Shown in pieces: positions 34,495-43,745 of a DNA stretch of 64,000 nucleotides. Position 1 is the first letter of the stretch. Each line of letters begins with the position of its first letter. Origin of the DNA: Longimicrobium sp. (lineage in GTDB: Bacteria > Gemmatimonadota > Gemmatimonadetes > Longimicrobiales > Longimicrobiaceae); assembly GCF_035474595.1 (NCBI RefSeq), contig NZ_DATIND010000155.1:62001-126000 (forward strand). The letters are read 5' to 3'. The position numbers and the translations under genes are program-made. The notes under the pieces were generated by a model, which saw only the letters and a list, made by a program, of their open reading frames with translations, was not told where the DNA came from and did not search any database.

Positions 34495-35636
34495 CGCGCG
34501 GCGCGCGGCCGGTAGCCTTCGAGGACGCGGCGGTAGCTCTCCAGCAGGCGGCCGTTGATGGCGCTCCAGTCGTGCTCCGCGGCGGCCTCGCGCCCGCGGC
34601 ACCCCATCCGCCGCCGCGCCTCCGGGTCCTCCAGCAGCGAGAGCACCTTCGCCGCGAAGTCCTCCGGATCGTTCGCCCGCGCGATCAGCCCCGTCTCCCC
34701 CGGCTCCACCAGGTCGGGCGGGCCGCCGCTGTCCACCACCACCGCGGGGAGGCCGGACGCCTGCGCCTCCAGGATCACGTTGCCGAACGTCTCGGTGGTC
34801 GACGGGAAGACGAAGACGTCGCCGCTGGCGTACCACCGCGCCAGCGCCTCGCCGGTCTGGTGCCCCGCGAAGTGCGCGTCGGGGAGCGACTTCTCCAGCT
34901 CGCCGCGCATCGGCCCGTCGCCGACCAGCACCAGCCGGTAGCGCGCGCCGCGGGAGCGGAGGATGCGGTCGGCGGCCACCAGGTCGGCCAGGTCCTTTTC
35001 CTTCACCAGCCGGCTGACCATCAGCAGGACCGGCGTCCGGTCGTCGGCGCCGACCCGCGCGCGCAGCTCCGCGTCGCGCCAGCGGGGCGAGAAGCGGGCG
35101 AGGTCGATCCCGCGCGACCACAGCTCGGTGTTGGTGATCCCATGCCGGGCCAGCTCGCGGATGATGCCGTGCGACGGCGCGTACACCACCTCGCAGCGGG
35201 CGTAGAAGCGTCGCAGCACGTTCCATCCCCACCCCTCCAGCCACCCCAGCCGGTAGAAGTGGAAGTAGGACACGAAGTGCGTGTGGAAGCTGCTGACCAC
35301 GGGAATGCCGCGCCGCAGCCCGTACTTCTGCGCGCGCACGGCCACGGGCGTGGGGCTGACCACGTGGATCAGGTCGGGGCCGTACGCATCCAGCCGCGCG
35401 CTCACCTTGTGGCCGATGGGCACGGCCACGCGGTACGCGCGGTTCAGCGGAAAGCGCACGTAGGGGAGGTGGCCCACGCGGCCCGCCCACGAGATCTCGG
35501 GCGGGGGGGTGAAGGGCGACAGCACGCGGAAGTCCACGCCGGGCTGCTGCTCCAGGAACCCGAAGAGCTGCGCGAGCGTCCGGGACACGCCGTCCACGTG
35601 GGGCAGCAGGCTTTCCGTGACGTAGGCGATCTTCAT
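34491..35636 (-). CDS. GT4-family glycosyltransferase (MgtA/PimB-like)
   Basis: A GT-B enzyme of 381 residues. The N-terminus MKIAYVTESLLPHVDGVSRT and FHTHFVSYFHFY are typical of diacylglycerol- or phosphatidylinositol-linked mannosyl/glucosyltransferases. The donor site reads LLMVSRLVKEKDL, VGDGPMRGELE and VFVFPSTTETFGNVILEAQASGLPAVVVDSGGPPDLV (E-x7-E). It probably adds a sugar from a nucleotide donor to a membrane lipid. It is translationally coupled to the following flippase-like gene. Confidence 0.93.
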   Translation of the reverse strand: MKIAYVTESLLPHVDGVSRTLAQLFGFLEQQPGVDFRVLSPFTPPPEISWAGRVGHLPYVRFPLNRAYRVAVPIGHKVSARLDAYGPDLIHVVSPTPVAVRAQKYGLRRGIPVVSSFHTHFVSYFHFYRLGWLEGWGWNVLRRFYARCEVVYAPSHGIIRELARHGITNTELWSRGIDLARFSPRWRDAELRARVGADDRTPVLLMVSRLVKEKDLADLVAADRILRSRGARYRLVLVGDGPMRGELEKSLPDAHFAGHQTGEALARWYASGDVFVFPSTTETFGNVILEAQASGLPAVVVDSGGPPDLVEPGETGLIARANDPEDFAAKVLSLLEDPEARRRMGCRGREAAAEHDWSAINGRLLESYRRVLEGYRPRAAR

Positions 35637-36329
35637 CGTCCGCGCGCCCGCTCCGTCGTGTGCACCGTGGGTTCGTTCCGGATGTCTGCCGGGTGGGGGT
35701 CGAGCCGGGAGCTTGCCAATGTAACGGGCGGCGCCGGATGTAGGACAGAGGCGGAGATGGTGCGGGAGGAGGGGACAGGGGACAGGGGATGGGGAGGATG
35801 GAGGGAGATGGCGAGGGATGCGGCAGGGTGCGGGTCACCTGCGCCCGCGCCGCCCTCACCCCGCGCCGGAGGGCGCGACCCTCTCCCGTCCCGGGAGAGG
35901 GTGGCTCTCCAGCATCCGCGCGCCGATCAGACTCGACCCGCACGGATGCTTGAGAGTTAGCGCCGATGCGTCCCAGCTACCTCTCCCGGTACGGGAGAGG
36001 TGGACGGCCTCGGCCGGCCGGAGAGGGCGCGATGCCGGCGGGCGCGCACCGCGGCCGGGCTGGCGATGGCTGACGCGTGCCGTGATGCGCGAGGTTCGCG
36101 AAAGCGCCCGCCGACCGCCACGAAACGACGGCCGCAGTCCCGCAGGGACTTTGTGCTGGTGTTGCCCGCCAATTCCATTGGCGGATGGCAGCCGGGCAGA
36201 TGCTGAGGGTGGCGCGTCCGGGCCGGGAGCCGTACCGTTCAGCCGTGCCTGCATCTCGCGCCAGCATGCGTGAGCATCCGTCCGCCGATCTCCCGGCACC
36301 TACCGCTCCCCGCCACGACCTCGATCCCC
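35637..36329. other. Repeat-rich intergenic region
   Basis: This is nearly 700 bases without a gene I can support. It contains a GGGGACAGGGGACAGGGG tract (35771-35795), two CTCTCCCG/CGGGAGAG hairpins (about 35880-35900 and 35980-36000) and a class B REP element at 36134-36184. The promoter for the gene at 36330 must lie at its right end. Confidence 0.5.
36134..36184 (-). repeat. REP-like element class B, single reverse copy
   Basis: GCAGTCCCGCAGGGACTTTG, then TGCTGGTGTTGCC and the cap hairpin CGCCAATTCCATTGGCG. The cap is a perfect palindrome different from the caps of the other copies. Confidence 0.8.
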
Positions 36330-36875
36330 ATGGACCGCCGCACAATTGGCCTGGTCGCCGCCGCGATCGTGATCGCCTTTCTGCTGGGCTTCTTCCCCCA
36401 GAACGTCGCCAGGCGCCACGCGCGGCGCGACCTGGAGGCGGCGCGGCTGGAGCTCAGGCTGAGCCGCGAGCAGGGGCGGCTGGGCGCCGCGCTGGCCGAG
36501 TCGATGCGCAGCAACTACGAGCGCTCGCGGCAGCTGATGGCCGGCTTCTTCACCGACGTCCAGGGCACCGTGGGCCAGGTGCCGGACGCGCGCGAGCGGC
36601 AGGTGCTCACCGGCATCCTCTCGCAGCGCGACGAGGTCATCACCCTGCTCTCCCGCGGCCAGCCGGAAAGCTCGCAGCGGCTGATGATCCTCTACACCCA
36701 GATGTTCGCCGCCATCGACCCGCAGGGCGCCGTCGCCCCCGCCGTCACCACCGCCCCGGCCCCGCCCGCGCAGCCCGCGCCCGGGCCGCCCGTCGCCCCC
36801 GCGCCGTCGGCCGCGCCCGCGAGGCCCGTCACGCCCGCACCCGCACCCGCGAAGCCCGCCGGCGCCAGGCCGTAG
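36330..36875 (+). CDS. Single-pass membrane protein with helical periplasmic domain and Pro/Ala-rich tail
   Basis: A protein of 181 residues of unknown family. Residues 5-24 are one transmembrane helix (IGLVAAAIVIAFLLGFFPQN). Residues about 30-125 are a charged helical segment with coiled-coil character (RRDLEAARLELRLSREQGRLGAALAESM). The last 50 residues are a low-complexity run of Pro and Ala. The tail resembles those used to cross peptidoglycan, but that is only analogy. The next gene begins 64 bases downstream and may be co-transcribed. Confidence 0.65.
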   Translation: MDRRTIGLVAAAIVIAFLLGFFPQNVARRHARRDLEAARLELRLSREQGRLGAALAESMRSNYERSRQLMAGFFTDVQGTVGQVPDARERQVLTGILSQRDEVITLLSRGQPESSQRLMILYTQMFAAIDPQGAVAPAVTTAPAPPAQPAPGPPVAPAPSAAPARPVTPAPAPAKPAGARP

Positions 36876-36939
36876 CACACCGAAGCCTCTTCATCTTGCG
36901 GTTCCTCTTCATCCATCACCCCTTCATTCGAGCATTCCG

Positions 36940-38079
36940 ATGCACAAAACCCCTGTCAGGAGCGTGGTCTTCGCGCTCGCACTGCAGTTGTCGGTGACGG
37001 CGGCCGCGGCGCAGGGCGCCCGTCCGGTGCTCCCCGCCGGCGCGGATCCCAACGACTGGAGCGCGTACTTCGACCGCGGTGTCGAGCTGATGAACGGCCA
37101 GGAGGTGTCGCAGGCCGAGGGGATGTTCCGCTGGGCGGCGCGGCTGGACCCCTCTCGCGCGGAGCCGCTGTACGCCGCGTGGGTGGCGTTCCACATGCAC
37201 GACGCGGGGCGCTTCGAGGAATACATGCGCGACGACGCGCACGTGCTGCGGAAGCCCGAGGTGATCGCCGCGGACTCGCTGCAGCTGGCGGCGCTCGTGC
37301 GCAACCCGTTCGTGCACCGCGGGCTCCTTGCCCTGGCGTACCAGCAGCTCCCGGGAGACTGGGCGGACGACGGCTTCACGCGCGCGTTCCTGGAGTACGC
37401 GCGGGGCAACATGGACGAGGCGGCGCGCGGGCTGGAGCGGGTGGAGCGCCACTCGCCCGGCGACTTCCACACGCGCCATGCCCGCGCGCTGGCGCTGGTG
37501 AGCCTGCGCCGCTACGGCGAGGCGCGCGTGGAGCTGGACTCGGTGCTCGCGGCGCTGCGCCGGCGGGACCAGCGCCGGTCGTCGCGCGTGTACGAGAGCA
37601 AGGAGATGCTGATGTACAGCCTGGGCCTGCTCTACCTGGTGCAGAACCGGCCCGGCGAGGCGCGCGAGGCCTTTGCCCAGGCGGTGCTGGAAGACGCGTC
37701 GCAGTGGTACGTGCACCGCGGGCTCGGGCTGGCGCTGGTGGCCGCCGGCCAACCTGGCGAGGCCCTGGCGGAGTACCGCACCGCGCTGGAGCTGGCGGGC
37801 GACGCCGAGCCGCTGCTGCTGCGCGAGTACGGCGACGCGCTGGCCGCCGCGGGGCAGCCCGGCGAGGCGGTCGCGCAGCTTTCGCGGCTGGTGCGGATCG
37901 CGCCGGACTGGGCCGACGCATGGATGGCCCTTGGCAATGCCTACGTCCGCGCCGGCAACAGCGCCGGCGCGCTGGAAGCGTTCACCGCCTACCTGGCCCG
38001 GGCCCCACGGCGCGACGCGGAGGTGGCCGGCCGCGTCCGCGCCACGGTCGACCGCCTGCGCGCGTCGGGGAGCGAATAG
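36940..38079 (+). CDS. Secreted TPR-repeat protein
   Basis: A protein of 379 residues. Residues 1-24 form a signal peptide (VVFALALQLSVTAAAAQG). At least four tetratricopeptide units are visible: residues about 43-75, 220-255 (MYSLGLLYLVQNRPGEAREAFAQAVLED), 258-290 (HRGLGLALVAAGQPGEALAEYRTALELA) and 327-360 (ADAWMALGNAYVRAGNSAGALEAFTAYL). It is probably a periplasmic scaffold; no partner can be named. A strong hairpin at 38109 ends the transcript. Confidence 0.82.
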   Translation: MHKTPVRSVVFALALQLSVTAAAAQGARPVLPAGADPNDWSAYFDRGVELMNGQEVSQAEGMFRWAARLDPSRAEPLYAAWVAFHMHDAGRFEEYMRDDAHVLRKPEVIAADSLQLAALVRNPFVHRGLLALAYQQLPGDWADDGFTRAFLEYARGNMDEAARGLERVERHSPGDFHTRHARALALVSLRRYGEARVELDSVLAALRRRDQRRSSRVYESKEMLMYSLGLLYLVQNRPGEAREAFAQAVLEDASQWYVHRGLGLALVAAGQPGEALAEYRTALELAGDAEPLLLREYGDALAAAGQPGEAVAQLSRLVRIAPDWADAWMALGNAYVRAGNSAGALEAFTAYLARAPRRDAEVAGRVRATVDRLRASGSE

Positions 38080-38108
38080 CCGCCTTGCGCCGGTCGCTCG
38101 GATGATGC

Positions 38109-38153
38109 AGAAAGCCGAAGCGGCGCGTCCATCGACGCGCCGCTTCGGCTTCT
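38109..38153. terminator. Bidirectional terminator between TPR and patatin genes
   Basis: AGCCGAAGCGGCGCGTC pairs with GACGCGCCGCTTCGGCT, extended by GAA/TTC pairs. The two flanking genes converge on it. Confidence 0.8.
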
Positions 38154-38169
38154 GTTGATCGTCCGCGGC

Positions 38170-39024
38170 CTACGCCGCTTCGGCGGCGCTGCGCAGCGCC
38201 TCGCGGGCGGCTCGGTAGCCTTCTTCCAGGAAGAACTGCGTGCGGTCGAAGTCCCACCCGCCCAGGTGGCCGATGCGCGGGCGGATGGTGAGCAGCGGCG
38301 GGCCGTCCCACCCCAGCAGGGCGGCGTTGCGGCGCTGCTGCTGCAGGTTCAGCGTCAGCACGCGGTCGTGGATGGCGATCATCCCGCGCTCGAAGTAGCC
38401 CTCGGCCGGCGGCACGATCTCCGCGCCTACATCGACGGCGATGATGCGCTCGGTGGCCCACTGCGCCGCGTGGCGGATGGGGAGCACGTCCAGCACGCCG
38501 CCGTCCACCAGCACGTCGCCATCCAGCTTCAGCGGGGGAAAGTAGATGGGGATGGCGCAGCTGCCGTAGATGGCATCCAGCGGCGTGGTCTTCTCGTCGA
38601 TCCCCGTGCCGAACCAGCGCTCCTCGCCGGACACGAGCGAGACGGCGTTCACGCGCACCGGAAAGCGCGCGTCGGCGAAGCTCTTCAGCGGCAGGTTGCG
38701 CTCGATCCACCCGCGGTAGTGCTGGCCGTCGAACACCGCCTCCTCGCGCACGCCGCCGAACAGCACCGCGCGGCGGTTGATGGACACGATGTCGTCCTTG
38801 GTCAGCGCCCGCGCGATCCTGGCCAGCTCGCGCCACCCATGCCCCCCGGCCAGCGAGCACCCGATCAGCGCGCCGATGCTGGTGCCAATGACCGCGTCCA
38901 CGCGCACGCCGGCCTCGTCCAGCGCCTTCCACACGCCGATGTGGGCCACGCCCTTCATCCCGCCGCCGCCCAGGACGAGGACGGTGCGGGGACGGTCGGG
39001 AAGGGGGATCGGGTCGCTGTTCAC
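38170..39024 (-). CDS. Patatin-like phospholipase family protein
   Basis: A protein of 284 residues. The oxyanion loop is GGGGMKG (19-25), the nucleophile elbow is GTSIG with S49, and the dyad Asp is D174 in DGG. These are the three landmarks of bacterial patatins (RssA/YchK-like), which hydrolyse acyl ester bonds of lipids. No signal peptide is visible from the GTG at 39024, so it may be cytosolic. The upstream leader is an extended array of 7-base repeats (39041-39143). The open frame continues through that array, which argues that the array is not coding. Confidence 0.92.
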   Translation of the reverse strand: MNSDPIPLPDRPRTVLVLGGGGMKGVAHIGVWKALDEAGVRVDAVIGTSIGALIGCSLAGGHGWRELARIARALTKDDIVSINRRAVLFGGVREEAVFDGQHYRGWIERNLPLKSFADARFPVRVNAVSLVSGEERWFGTGIDEKTTPLDAIYGSCAIPIYFPPLKLDGDVLVDGGVLDVLPIRHAAQWATERIIAVDVGAEIVPPAEGYFERGMIAIHDRVLTLNLQQQRRNAALLGWDGPPLLTIRPRIGHLGGWDFDRTQFFLEEGYRAAREALRSAAEAA

Positions 39025-39380
39025 GGATCGGGTAGTCTCGAGTGCTGAGTGCTGAGTGCTGAGTGCCAAGTGCCAAGTGCCAAGTGCCAAGTGCCAAGTG
39101 CCTAGTGCCGGATGCGCGTCGCACTCTCGCACTCTCGCACTCCGTCTGTACCTCGCGCGTGCGAAATTTGCGGCTCGCGGGCGGCCCCCGCGGCGCGCGC
39201 TCATGCCTTGACGTACGCGCGCACGAGGCCTAGGTTGCCGGTTGATACGGAGAATCATTCTTGAAAACCCGCACACCCTCGCCACACCGGGGTATCAGCG
39301 GCTCCGATCACACCGCAAGCAGATAACCAGAGCTCGATGCCGGCCCACTGGCGCCGCGCATCTTCCGGGAGACGAAGACG
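39025..39380. other. Divergent region between patatin and suf operon
   Basis: It holds the heptad array near the patatin start. Toward sufC there is a short palindrome AGAATCATTCT at 39251-39261 preceded by TTGATACGG, the best candidate for an operator of an iron or redox regulator. No SufR or Rrf2-type gene is adjacent. Confidence 0.45.
39041..39143 (-). repeat. Heptad-repeat leader (class E) upstream of the patatin gene
   Basis: Three units of GAGTGCT followed by five units of CAAGTGC and then TCGCACTC units, all with a 7-base period. It begins 17 bases upstream of the patatin GTG. Confidence 0.85.
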
Positions 39381-40145
<765 letters not shown>

Positions 40146-40147
40146 CC

Positions 40148-40222
40148 GAGTGCCAAGTACCAAGTGCCAAGTGCCTGGTGAAGATGGCACACTCGGCACT
40201 TGGCACTAGGAACTAGGCACTT
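40148..40222 (+). repeat. Heptad-repeat hairpin (class E) between sufC and sufB
   Basis: AAGTACCAAGTGCCAAGTGC units (7-base period) face complementary GGCACTTGGCACT units, so the array folds on itself. It ends ACTTCTTTCCTGGAGG, which supplies the ribosome binding site of sufB. Confidence 0.85.
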
Positions 40223-40238
40223 CTTTCCTGGAGGCACG

Positions 40239-41648
40239 ATGCCTTACAACGAGGACGTGGCCGCACTCGGCCTCGACGAGTACAAGTACGGCTTCAAGGA
40301 CGACGTCGAATACCTCTTCAAGAGCCGCAAGGGGCTCGACGAAGAGATCGTGCGCATGATCAGCGCTCAGAAGAACGAGCCGCAGTGGATGCTCGACCTG
40401 AGGCTCAAGGCGCTGAAGCACGCGCTGAAGCGCCCCTGGCCCACCTGGGGCGGCGACATCAGCGGGCTGAACTTCGACGAGATCTTCTTCTACATCCGGC
40501 CCAGCGAGCGCACCGGCAAGACCTGGGACGAGGTGCCCGACACCATCAAGAACACCTTCGAGCGCCTGGGCATTCCCGACCAGGAGCGCCGCATCCTGGC
40601 CGGCGTGGGCGCCCAGTACGAATCGGAGGTCGTGTACCACTCGCTGAAGAAGGAGTGGGAGGACCAGGGCGTCATCTTCAAGGGGATGGACGACGGCCTG
40701 CGCGACCACGAGGACATCGTCCGCCAGTACTTCGGCACCGTGGTGCCCTTCCGCGACAACCTGTTCGCGGCGGTGAACACCGCGGTGTGGAGCGGCGGCT
40801 CGTTCGTGTACGTGCCCGCCGGGGTGAAGCTCGACATGCCGCTGCAGGCCTACTTCCGCATCAACGCGGAGAGCATGGGCCAGTTCGAGCGCACCATGAT
40901 CATCGTGGAGGAAGGCGCCCAGGTGCAGTACATCGAGGGGTGCACCGCCCCCTCGTACAGCCAGGACTCGTTCCACTCCGGCGTGATCGAGATCATCGTG
41001 AAGGACGGCGCCCGGATGCGCTACACCACCATCCAGAACTGGTCGCACAACGTCTACAACCTGGTGACCCAGCGGGCCACGGTGGGGCGTGACGGCACCA
41101 TGGAGTGGGTGGACGGCAACCTGGGGTCGAAGCTGACCATGAAGTACCCCAGCTGCTACCTGAACGGCGAGGGCGCGCGCGGCGAGATCCTGTCCATCGC
41201 CTACGCGGGCAACGGGCAGCACCAGGACGCCGGCGGCAAGGTGATCCACAACGCGCCGCACACCAGCAGCCGCATCGTCTCCAAGTCCATCTCGCGCGGC
41301 TCCGGGCGCTCGTCGTACCGCGGGCTGCTGCAGGTGAACCCGGGCGCCAAGTACGCCCGCAGCAACGTGGAGTGCGACGCCCTGCTGCTGGACGAAGAGG
41401 CGCGCACCGACACCTATCCGTACATCGAGATCCAGGACGAGTACGCGCAGATCGGCCACGAGGCCACCGTCAGCAAGATCGGCGACGAGCAGCTCTTCTA
41501 CCTGATGAGCCGCGGCCTTTCGGAAGACGCGGCGGCCACGATGGTGGTGCGCGGCTTCATCGAGCCGATCGCCAAGGAGCTGCCGCTGGAGTACGCGGTG
41601 GAGCTGAACCGCCTGATCGAGCTGGAGATGGAAGGCAGCGTAGGATAA
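40239..41648 (+). CDS. sufB: SufB, Fe-S cluster scaffold protein
   Basis: A protein of 469 residues. The family core is seen in [64 protein letters not shown], the C-terminal beta-helix and [21 protein letters not shown]. In SufBC2D the nascent cluster forms on SufB with SufD. The ATG at 40239 is taken over an upstream one because it has CTGGAGG before it and the sequence [19 protein letters not shown] fits the family. The 93-base gap from sufC is filled by a heptad hairpin. Confidence 0.97.
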   Translation: MPYNEDVAALGLDEYKYGFKDDVEYLFKSRKGLDEEIVRMISAQKNEPQWMLDLRLKALKHALKRPWPTWGGDISGLNFDEIFFYIRPSERTGKTWDEVPDTIKNTFERLGIPDQERRILAGVGAQYESEVVYHSLKKEWEDQGVIFKGMDDGLRDHEDIVRQYFGTVVPFRDNLFAAVNTAVWSGGSFVYVPAGVKLDMPLQAYFRINAESMGQFERTMIIVEEGAQVQYIEGCTAPSYSQDSFHSGVIEIIVKDGARMRYTTIQNWSHNVYNLVTQRATVGRDGTMEWVDGNLGSKLTMKYPSCYLNGEGARGEILSIAYAGNGQHQDAGGKVIHNAPHTSSRIVSKSISRGSGRSSYRGLLQVNPGAKYARSNVECDALLLDEEARTDTYPYIEIQDEYAQIGHEATVSKIGDEQLFYLMSRGLSEDAAATMVVRGFIEPIAKELPLEYAVELNRLIELEMEGSVG

Positions 41649-41654
41649 ACAGAT

Positions 41655-41726
41655 AGTCCTAAGTCCTGAGTCCCAAGTCCTGAGTGAACAGCTTGGGACT
41701 TGGGACCTGGGACTTGGGACTTCTTT
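41655..41726 (+). repeat. Heptad-repeat hairpin (class E) between sufB and sufD
   Basis: AGTCCTAAGTCCTGAGTCCC units are followed by complementary TTGGGACTTGGGACCTGGGA units and ACTTCTTTTCTGGA. The architecture is the same as before sufB but the unit is AGTCCNN, not AGTGCNN, so pairing is conserved while sequence is not. Confidence 0.85.
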
Positions 41727-41760
41727 TCTGGACTTTCGATTTCGACCGGACTTTCGAACC

Positions 41761-43122
41761 GTGACCGATACGACGACCGCCACCGCCGCCGCGCCCGTGG
41801 GCGTCTTCACCCGCGACCAGGTGGAGATCCTGGCCGCGCGCAAGGTGGAGCCGCGGTGGCTGCACGACGCGCGCGTGGCCGCCCACGAGGCGTTCGCGGC
41901 CGCGCCCATGCCCGGGCGCGCGTCCGAGGACTGGCGCTACTCCTGGCAGCGCTTCGGCAAGGCGGTGGACTTCGAGGCCTACGCCTTCCCCGAGGAGCGC
42001 GGCCCCGTGGCCTCCATCGACCAGCTTCCCGCCGGGCTGCACGCGCTGGTGGGCGAGGATTGCGGCGACGCCGTGGCCCGGCTGGCGCAGGTGGACGCGT
42101 CGGTGGTCTGGCGCGAGGTGCCCGAGTCGCTGCGCGCGCGGGGGGTGATCGTGACCTCGCTCGAGGCCGCGGTGCGCGAGCACCCCGAGCTCGTCCAGAA
42201 GTACCTGGGGACGGTCGTGACGCCGGAGACGGGGAAGTTCGCGGCGCTGAACGCGGCGTACTGGACGGGCGGGCTGTTCGTCTACGTGCCCAGGAACGTG
42301 AAGGTGGAGCTGCCGCTGCGCAGCTACCGCTGGATCGGCGACGCGGGAACGGCGGTGTTCGGCCGCACGCTGGTGGTCGCCGAGGCGTTCTCGCAGGTGT
42401 CGGTGGTCGACGAGCTGGCGTCGGGCGACTTCGGACGCACCGCCTTCCACGTGGGCGCCGCGGAGATCATTGCCGACGAGGGCGCCACCGTCTTCTACAC
42501 CAGCGTGCAGCGCTTCGGGCGCGGCGTGGTGCACATGGAGACGGACCGCCTTGCCGCCGGGCGCGACGCGAAGATCACCATGCTGTACAGCACCATGGGC
42601 GCCGACTTCGCCCGCGTGGACGCGCAGTGCGCCATGCGCGAGCCTGGCTCGCACGTCGACATGCTGGGGATCTACATCGGCCAGGGCGACCAGCACTTCG
42701 ACCACGAGACGCTGCAGGACCACATCGCCCCGCACGCCAGCAGCAACCTGCTGTTCAAGGGCGCGCTGGACGACGAGGCGCGCTCCGTCTTCCGCGGGCT
42801 GATCCGGGTGCACCCCAGGGCGCAGCGGACCGACGCCTACCAGACCAACCGCAACCTGGTGCTCAGCGCCAAGGCGCGCGCCGACAGCCTGCCGAACCTG
42901 GAGATCCAGGCCGACGACGTGCGCTGCTCGCACGCGGCCACGGTGGGGCAGCTGGACGAGGAAGAGGTGTTCTACCTCCTTTCCCGCGGCATCCCCAAGG
43001 CCGAGGCCATCCGGCTGGTGGTGTTCGGCTTCTTCGCCGAGGTGCTGGAGCAGCTGCCCAGCGAGGGCGTGCGCACCGAGCTGCTGCAGGCGGTGGAGCG
43101 CAAGCTGGCGCGCAGGGTCTGA
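41761..43122 (+). CDS. sufD: SufD, Fe-S cluster assembly protein
   Basis: A SufB paralogue of 453 residues that completes the SufBC2D complex. Visible are the N-terminal helical domain (EDWRYSWQRFGK), the beta-helix (HETLQDHIAPHASSNLLFKGALDDEARSVFRGLIRVHP) and the C-terminal helices (LSRGIPKAEAIRLVVFGFFAEVL). The conserved SufD His is in the PHASS stretch. The start is GTG at 41761 with no good Shine-Dalgarno site. The stop is five bases from the Rieske start. Confidence 0.96.
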   Translation: MTDTTTATAAAPVGVFTRDQVEILAARKVEPRWLHDARVAAHEAFAAAPMPGRASEDWRYSWQRFGKAVDFEAYAFPEERGPVASIDQLPAGLHALVGEDCGDAVARLAQVDASVVWREVPESLRARGVIVTSLEAAVREHPELVQKYLGTVVTPETGKFAALNAAYWTGGLFVYVPRNVKVELPLRSYRWIGDAGTAVFGRTLVVAEAFSQVSVVDELASGDFGRTAFHVGAAEIIADEGATVFYTSVQRFGRGVVHMETDRLAAGRDAKITMLYSTMGADFARVDAQCAMREPGSHVDMLGIYIGQGDQHFDHETLQDHIAPHASSNLLFKGALDDEARSVFRGLIRVHPRAQRTDAYQTNRNLVLSAKARADSLPNLEIQADDVRCSHAATVGQLDEEEVFYLLSRGIPKAEAIRLVVFGFFAEVLEQLPSEGVRTELLQAVERKLARRV

Positions 43123-43127
43123 CGCGG

Positions 43128-43493
43128 GTGGCGTTCGTGAGGGTGGCCGCGCTCTCCCAGCTTCCGGAGGGCGGGGCGCTGGGCGTGGAGGCGGCCGGGC
43201 GGCGGATCGCGGTGGCGCGGGTGGACGGCGAGGTGTACGCCTTCGCCGACAACTGCTCGCACCGCGACTTTCCGCTCAGCCACGGCGAGGTGGACGCGGC
43301 GGCGCGCACCATCACCTGCGAGTGGCACGGCGCCGCCTTCTGCCTGCTCACCGGCGAGCCCACCTGCGCCCCCGCCTTCCGCCCCATCGCCATCTACCCC
43401 GCCAAGGTCGAGGACGGCGCGGTGTGGGTGGAGATCGCCGACGAGCCCGCCCCGGCGGAGAAGGCCGGCGGGCTGCGGAGTTTGGGGATCTAG
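43128..43493 (+). CDS. Rieske-type [2Fe-2S] ferredoxin in the suf operon
   Basis: A protein of 121 residues. The cluster ligands are C-S-H and C-E-W-H (NCSHRDFPLSHGEV and ITCEWHGAAF), separated by about 17 residues, as in non-haem oxygenase ferredoxins. It starts with GTG five bases after sufD and may have a second in-frame GTG three codons later. Rieske genes in suf operons occur in several phyla; electron supply to cluster assembly is a reasonable idea, not established here. Confidence 0.9.
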   Translation: MAFVRVAALSQLPEGGALGVEAAGRRIAVARVDGEVYAFADNCSHRDFPLSHGEVDAAARTITCEWHGAAFCLLTGEPTCAPAFRPIAIYPAKVEDGAVWVEIADEPAPAEKAGGLRSLGI

Positions 43494-43530
43494 GGCTGGA
43501 CCTGGACCGGCGCATCTCCCCGGCATCGCC

Positions 43531-43712
43531 CCCGGGTTGAAAACCCGAGGCAACAAGAGCACAAAGTCCCTCCGGGACTGCAGGGCGGCATTCCGGCGAG
43601 TGGAAAGGCTGCAGGCGGCCGCGGCTGGACCGATGCCTCGGCACCGCCGCGATGCCGCGGCCGCAGTCCCGCAGGGACTTTGTGCTCTTGTTGCCCCCGA
43701 ATTCATTCGGGG
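43531..43712. repeat. REP-like element class B, inverted pair 1
   Basis: The left unit has cap CGGGTTGAAAACCCG, GGCAACAAGAGCACAAAGTC and hairpin GTCCCTCCGGGAC. The right unit is the reverse with cap CCCCGAATTCATTCGGGG. The two units face each other about 90 bases apart between the Rieske and sufS genes. Confidence 0.88.
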
Positions 43713-43745
43713 TCGCGGGCAAAAACCATTCAGCAGGTCCCGAGC

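Noticed and set aside
39041-39143. CRISPR-like short direct repeats
   Set aside because: Units are 7 bases with no spacers and no cas genes nearby.
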